From: JBBAFS01 sp041655255
GTDB lineage: Bacteria > Spirochaetota > Spirochaetia > Sphaerochaetales > Sphaerochaetaceae
Reading direction: 5' to 3'
Assembly: GCA_041655255.1 (NCBI GenBank)
Contig: JBBAFS010000007.1
Span: forward strand, 1 to 39,470
Length of the DNA: 39,470 nt
In this document: positions 38,365 through 39,470 of the stretch, one piece after another
How positions within the stretch are numbered: the first letter of the stretch is position 1
Layout of the letters: every line of letters begins with the position of its first letter
Notes under the pieces: model-generated
Seen by the model: only the letters and a program-made list of their open reading frames with translations
Database searches by the model: none
Told to the model about the DNA's origin: nothing
Made by a program: the position numbers and the translations under genes

Positions 38365-39470
38365 ATGAAAGTCGATAATAAGAGTATTACTATGATGAAG
38401 GTGGGTGTGTTTTTAGCTCTTTTAGCCGAAACATACCTTAATGCAGCTCTCCCATCGCTGATGGCAACATTTGGTGTTCCACGTGAGAGTGTACAATGGC
38501 TCACTTCTTTATACATTCTAACAATGGGGTTAAGTGTCCCTATCTCAGCTTTTCTTATAAACACTCGAGGGACAAAAGAGTTATTTGTTGGTTCATTAAC
38601 ACTCTTTTTTATCGGTACTATTGGTGGCGGTTTTGCCTTCTCATTTCCTACATTACTTATTGCTCGAATCATCCAAGCTGTTGGAGCAAGTGTGACTCTT
38701 CCGCTGATGATTCATTCGATTATGGTTTCATATGAGAAACAAGATCGAGGAAAGGCGATGGGCTCAGCTATGTTAGTGGTCCTTTTTGCTCCTGCAATTG
38801 GCCCTGCTGTTGGAGCGCTTGTTATGCAACTTCTATCATGGAGATGGATCTTCTTTACGACCTCAATTGTTATTGCCCTTATTCTTATATGGGGACAATT
38901 CAACATGAAAGAGGAGACAAAAGCACGCACCATAAAAGTTGACTACCTCTCAATCGTCCTCTCTATAATTGGATTTGGTGGGTTTGTATACGGCTTACAA
39001 CGAACCTTGAGTAACTCACCTCATTTTGGTGTTTCAATTGGCATTACGTTAGTAGGAGTGCTCTCAATCACTTGGTTTATACTTCGTCAGCGTGTGTTAG
39101 ACTCTCCTATGCTTGATCTCTCTCCATTTGCATCTTCTACGTTTTCGCTTGGTTCATCATTAATCATTATCTGTCATATGGCCGTATTTGGCTCTTTTAT
39201 TTTGCTTCCGATGTATCTTGTTGAGGTTATCGGAGTAACTCCCCTTAAAGCAACCATTGCGATGATTCCTGGTGGTTTTATAGGGGCTTTAGCCCCCTCT
39301 TTAGCAGGGAGGATGTATGATACATCGGGACCTAAGAGAGTTGCTATTACAGGATTTGTATTACTTAGTGTTGCTAACATTCTTATTGCTCAAAGAGAGC
39401 TACACACTTCAGTGACGATTATCTCTTTGATATATGTCGTGTTGCTCTCTGGCTTCGGCCTCACTCTCAC
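38365..39470 (+). CDS. MFS exporter of the DHA2 (EmrB/QacA) type, 3' end cut by window
   Basis: An open frame of 368 codons without a stop. The product begins MKVDNKSITMMKVGVFLALL and has regularly spaced hydrophobic helices, the conserved first-helix NAALPSLMATFGV, LARIIQAVG (motif A/B region), a proline/glycine-rich motif C stretch FAPAIGPAVGALV and the SWRWIFFTT segment typical of 14-helix proton-drug antiporters. ATG at 38365 follows AGTGGGAG closely; 38392 or 38395 are alternatives. Substrate unknown. The strong operator upstream suggests inducible expression. Confidence 0.88.
   Translation, partial: MKVDNKSITMMKVGVFLALLAETYLNAALPSLMATFGVPRESVQWLTSLYILTMGLSVPISAFLINTRGTKELFVGSLTLFFIGTIGGGFAFSFPTLLIARIIQAVGASVTLPLMIHSIMVSYEKQDRGKAMGSAMLVVLFAPAIGPAVGALVMQLLSWRWIFFTTSIVIALILIWGQFNMKEETKARTIKVDYLSIVLSIIGFGGFVYGLQRTLSNSPHFGVSIGITLVGVLSITWFILRQRVLDSPMLDLSPFASSTFSLGSSLIIICHMAVFGSFILLPMYLVEVIGVTPLKATIAMIPGGFIGALAPSLAGRMYDTSGPKRVAITGFVLLSVANILIAQRELHTSVTIISLIYVVLLSGFGLTL

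Overview
The window looks like a chromosome segment of a diderm (Gram-negative) anaerobe. The RND/LolA-like/outer-membrane-barrel set, the large single-chain PurL, the stand-alone AICAR transformylase with a PurO-type IMP cyclohydrolase and the modest G+C would fit a spirochaete of the Sphaerochaeta/Treponema side. That placement is an inference from gene style, not from a marker gene. No rRNA, tRNA, CRISPR array or intact transposase was seen.

Region 1 (1-9555) starts with a 3' fragment of radC and a decayed IS66-like remnant. A visibly more G+C-rich block follows: a minus-strand unit tetR, RND (MMPL) exporter, LolA-like protein, outer-membrane barrel; a Crp/Fnr-type regulator divergent from a membrane 4Fe-4S protein; and a minus-strand metal unit with a small His/Cys protein, a P1B-type ATPase with an unusual CPG motif and a separate HMA metal-binding protein.

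Region 2 (9556-16850) is AT-rich accessory DNA: two Fic proteins (one with an intact Fic motif and inhibitory helix, one with the catalytic His replaced by Gln), an AAA/DUF4143 ATPase, an RtcB RNA ligase, a second radC 3' fragment, gene remnants, and an isolated promoter/51-codon ORF/terminator unit. Both Fic genes and the ATPase carry their own short repeats, in spacings that suggest operators. The two radC fragments share 116 identical bases as a direct repeat and bracket 13.7 kb.

Region 3 (16900-23150) has an FAD-dependent NAD(P)H oxidoreductase divergent from a SatP/YaaH acetate transporter, a tripartite HipBST-type toxin-antitoxin operon with three operator-like repeats exactly 40 bp apart, and a REC-PAS-PAS-GGDEF-EAL protein predicted to be a c-di-GMP phosphodiesterase.

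Region 4 (23300-38134) is one long minus-strand array: purE-purC-purF-purM-purN/purO-purH'-purD-purL-folE-folM-folB-folK and then a two-HKD phospholipase D/cardiolipin synthase-like gene. The purine steps from PRPP to IMP are nearly complete (purB and purK are not in the window), and GTP made from IMP is the FolE substrate. In turn the folate branch supplies the formyl donor used by PurN and PurH'. Two features stand out: PurN is fused directly to a PurO-type IMP cyclohydrolase, and the glutaminase domain of PurL has lost its Cys, His and Glu catalytic residues. The window ends in a divergent, truncated DHA2-type MFS exporter with a clear palindromic operator.
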